Shown here piece by piece: positions 13,970 through 15,093 of a stretch of DNA of 15,093 bases. The notes below the pieces were generated by a model. That model was not told the DNA's origin, searched no databases, and worked only from the letters and a program-made list of their open reading frames with translations. The stretch is taken from assembly GCA_016932965.1 (NCBI GenBank), contig JAFGBW010000152.1, forward strand, positions 1 through 15,093, given 5' to 3'. The translations under genes and the position numbers were made by a program. Position 1 is the stretch's first letter. Each line of letters opens with the position of its first letter. The DNA comes from Candidatus Auribacterota bacterium. Lineage in GTDB: Bacteria > Auribacterota > JAFGBW01.

Positions 13970-15093
13970 ATCTCATCAAAACAGGCTGCGCCATATTAAA
14001 CCAGACGCCTTTGGACTGGAACAATAACACCCAGAATATTTTGACAGCTTTGAAACTCGCCAAGAAAGAAAAAATCAGCCTGGTCTGTTTTCCGGAACTC
14101 TCCATCACAGGTTACGGGTGTGAGGATGCTTTCCACGCCTCTTACGTTACGCAGGAGTCTTTCCGCCAGCTGGAGCTCATTTTACCTCATACAAAAAAAA
14201 TGGCAGTGTGCCTGGGACTGCCTGTTTATATTGATCATGCCCTGTTCAACGGATCGGCCTTTATTTGTGACGGAAAACTTGCAGGCATTGTCTGCAAACG
14301 TTTTCTGGCCGGAGAAGGGGTACATTATGAATCCCGCTGGTTTAAACCCTGGCCTTGCGGAGTCCGCCGGACACTGGTCTGGAAAGGAAAAAATATTCCT
14401 GTGGGGGATCTTGTTTTTAAAGTTGGGGATTTCAAAATCGGAATAGAAATCTGTGAAGACGCATGGACATCCAACCGGCCTGCCAGGGAATTCGCCGGTC
14501 AGGGCGTGAATATCGTTTTGAACCCCAGCGCCAGTCATTTTGCTTTCGGTAAATTAGCTATCCGGAAACAGATTCTAATCGATAGTTCCCGGTTCTGCCA
14601 GGCCCTGTACCTTTACAGCAACCTCAACGGCTGCGAAGCGGGCCGGATCATTTATGACGGCGGCGGGCTCATCACTTTCTGCGGCAGGGAACTCGCCCAG
14701 GGAAAACGGTTCTCTTATGAAGCTGTTCAGCTGTTGACTGCGGTGGCGGACATGGATGAAATCCGGCTTCACAAATCCAGAAATCCCAATGCCATGCCGG
14801 ATTTTAAAAAGTCCGTATTTTTTGAAGTCCCTGTTTCCTGGCATATCCCAAAAATCGTCCATGCGGAAAAACCCTGCCCTGTTGATAGCTGGGAACATTC
14901 TGTCCATCTTAAAAAAGAGGAATTCACCCGTGCTGTTGGACTGGGCCTGTATGATTACCTCCGTAAAAGCAGCAGCAGGGGTTTTGTTCTGTCGTTGTCC
15001 GGGGGCATGGATTCCAGCGGCATTGCTGTCCTTATCTATTACATGATCAAACAGATCGGGCTTGAGCTAGGACAAGAAGAACTCAGAAAGCGG
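13966..15093 (+). CDS. nadE: Glutamine-dependent NAD+ synthetase, 3' end outside the window
   Basis: The frame is open from the ATG at 13966 to the window end (376 complete codons). The first 270 residues form a nitrilase-type glutaminase domain with the triad Glu44 (CFPELSITGYG), Lys111 (GIVCKRFLAGEG) and Cys163 (IGIEICEDAW). NPSASHF near 186-192 and YDGGG further on are further landmarks. The synthetase domain begins near residue 310 and shows the ATP PP-loop LSLSGGMDSS (Ser345-Gly-Gly-Met-Asp349-Ser-Ser). The enzyme makes NAD+ from nicotinic acid adenine dinucleotide, ATP and glutamine, with ammonia tunnelled from the glutaminase. The remaining 250 or so residues lie beyond the window. ATGA overlap with the Nudix gene indicates translational coupling. 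Glutaminase-fused NadE is typical of organisms that do not rely on free ammonia. Confidence 0.95.
   Translation, partial: MNLIKTGCAILNQTPLDWNNNTQNILTALKLAKKEKISLVCFPELSITGYGCEDAFHASYVTQESFRQLELILPHTKKMAVCLGLPVYIDHALFNGSAFICDGKLAGIVCKRFLAGEGVHYESRWFKPWPCGVRRTLVWKGKNIPVGDLVFKVGDFKIGIEICEDAWTSNRPAREFAGQGVNIVLNPSASHFAFGKLAIRKQILIDSSRFCQALYLYSNLNGCEAGRIIYDGGGLITFCGRELAQGKRFSYEAVQLLTAVADMDEIRLHKSRNPNAMPDFKKSVFFEVPVSWHIPKIVHAEKPCPVDSWEHSVHLKKEEFTRAVGLGLYDYLRKSSSRGFVLSLSGGMDSSGIAVLIYYMIKQIGLELGQEELRKR

Noticed and set aside
1-15093. CRISPR array, tRNA, rRNA or insertion sequence
   Set aside because: I saw no regularly spaced repeats, no cloverleaf-like sequence with a CCA end and no transposase-like protein.

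Overview
The window looks like a chromosomal segment of an anaerobic Gram-negative bacterium, most plausibly a member of the Desulfobacterota (old Deltaproteobacteria). The reasons are an outer-membrane beta-barrel protein, a 2[4Fe-4S] ferredoxin with a Gly/Arg-rich tail, a four-cysteine ribosomal protein L28 with a loop insertion, and a CstA-type carrier. The lineage is an inference, not a proof. The first 4.6 kb are clearly AT-rich (a 60-nt line at 1021-1080 has 20 G+C, about 33%), whereas the rest is near 48-55% (29 of 60 at 10081-10140; 33 of 60 at 5821-5880).

Region 1 (about 1-4640) is a compact + strand metal-uptake operon: an outer-membrane porin-like barrel (287-1546), a ZnuA-type periplasmic metal-binding protein (1565-2614), two different ABC-3 family permeases that overlap by four bases (2616-3425 and 3422-4264), then a small ferredoxin with a Gly/Arg-rich tail (4307-4630). 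No ATP-binding subunit is present, which is the oddest property of the operon.

Region 2 (about 4640-6324) starts with roughly 880 bases without an intact gene. It holds the decayed C-terminal part of another ABC-3 metal permease (core 4992-5230). It is followed by an intact ZIP/GufA-type metal transporter (5512-6324), whose likely promoter carries a repeated TGCATCA motif that could be an operator. Three generations or types of zinc/manganese importer therefore lie side by side.

Region 3 (6321-8814, - strand) holds rpmB (L28), then a CstA-family carrier translationally coupled to a small TauE/SafE-type membrane protein whose stop codon overlaps that of the ZIP gene. Divergent from rpmB is a DUF486 small membrane protein (9037-9366).

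Region 4 (9501-13186) holds a secreted TPR protein with a proline-rich tail, followed after one base by an LTA-synthase/OpgB-like sulfatase-fold membrane enzyme with Ser in place of the usual nucleophilic Thr. Convergent to it is an exported, highly charged coiled-coil protein. Region 5 (13304-15093) is an NAD/nucleotide-sugar pair: a Nudix ADP-sugar diphosphatase-like protein overlapping by four bases with glutamine-dependent NAD+ synthetase, which runs off the window end. I found no CRISPR array, tRNA, rRNA, insertion sequence or phage gene.
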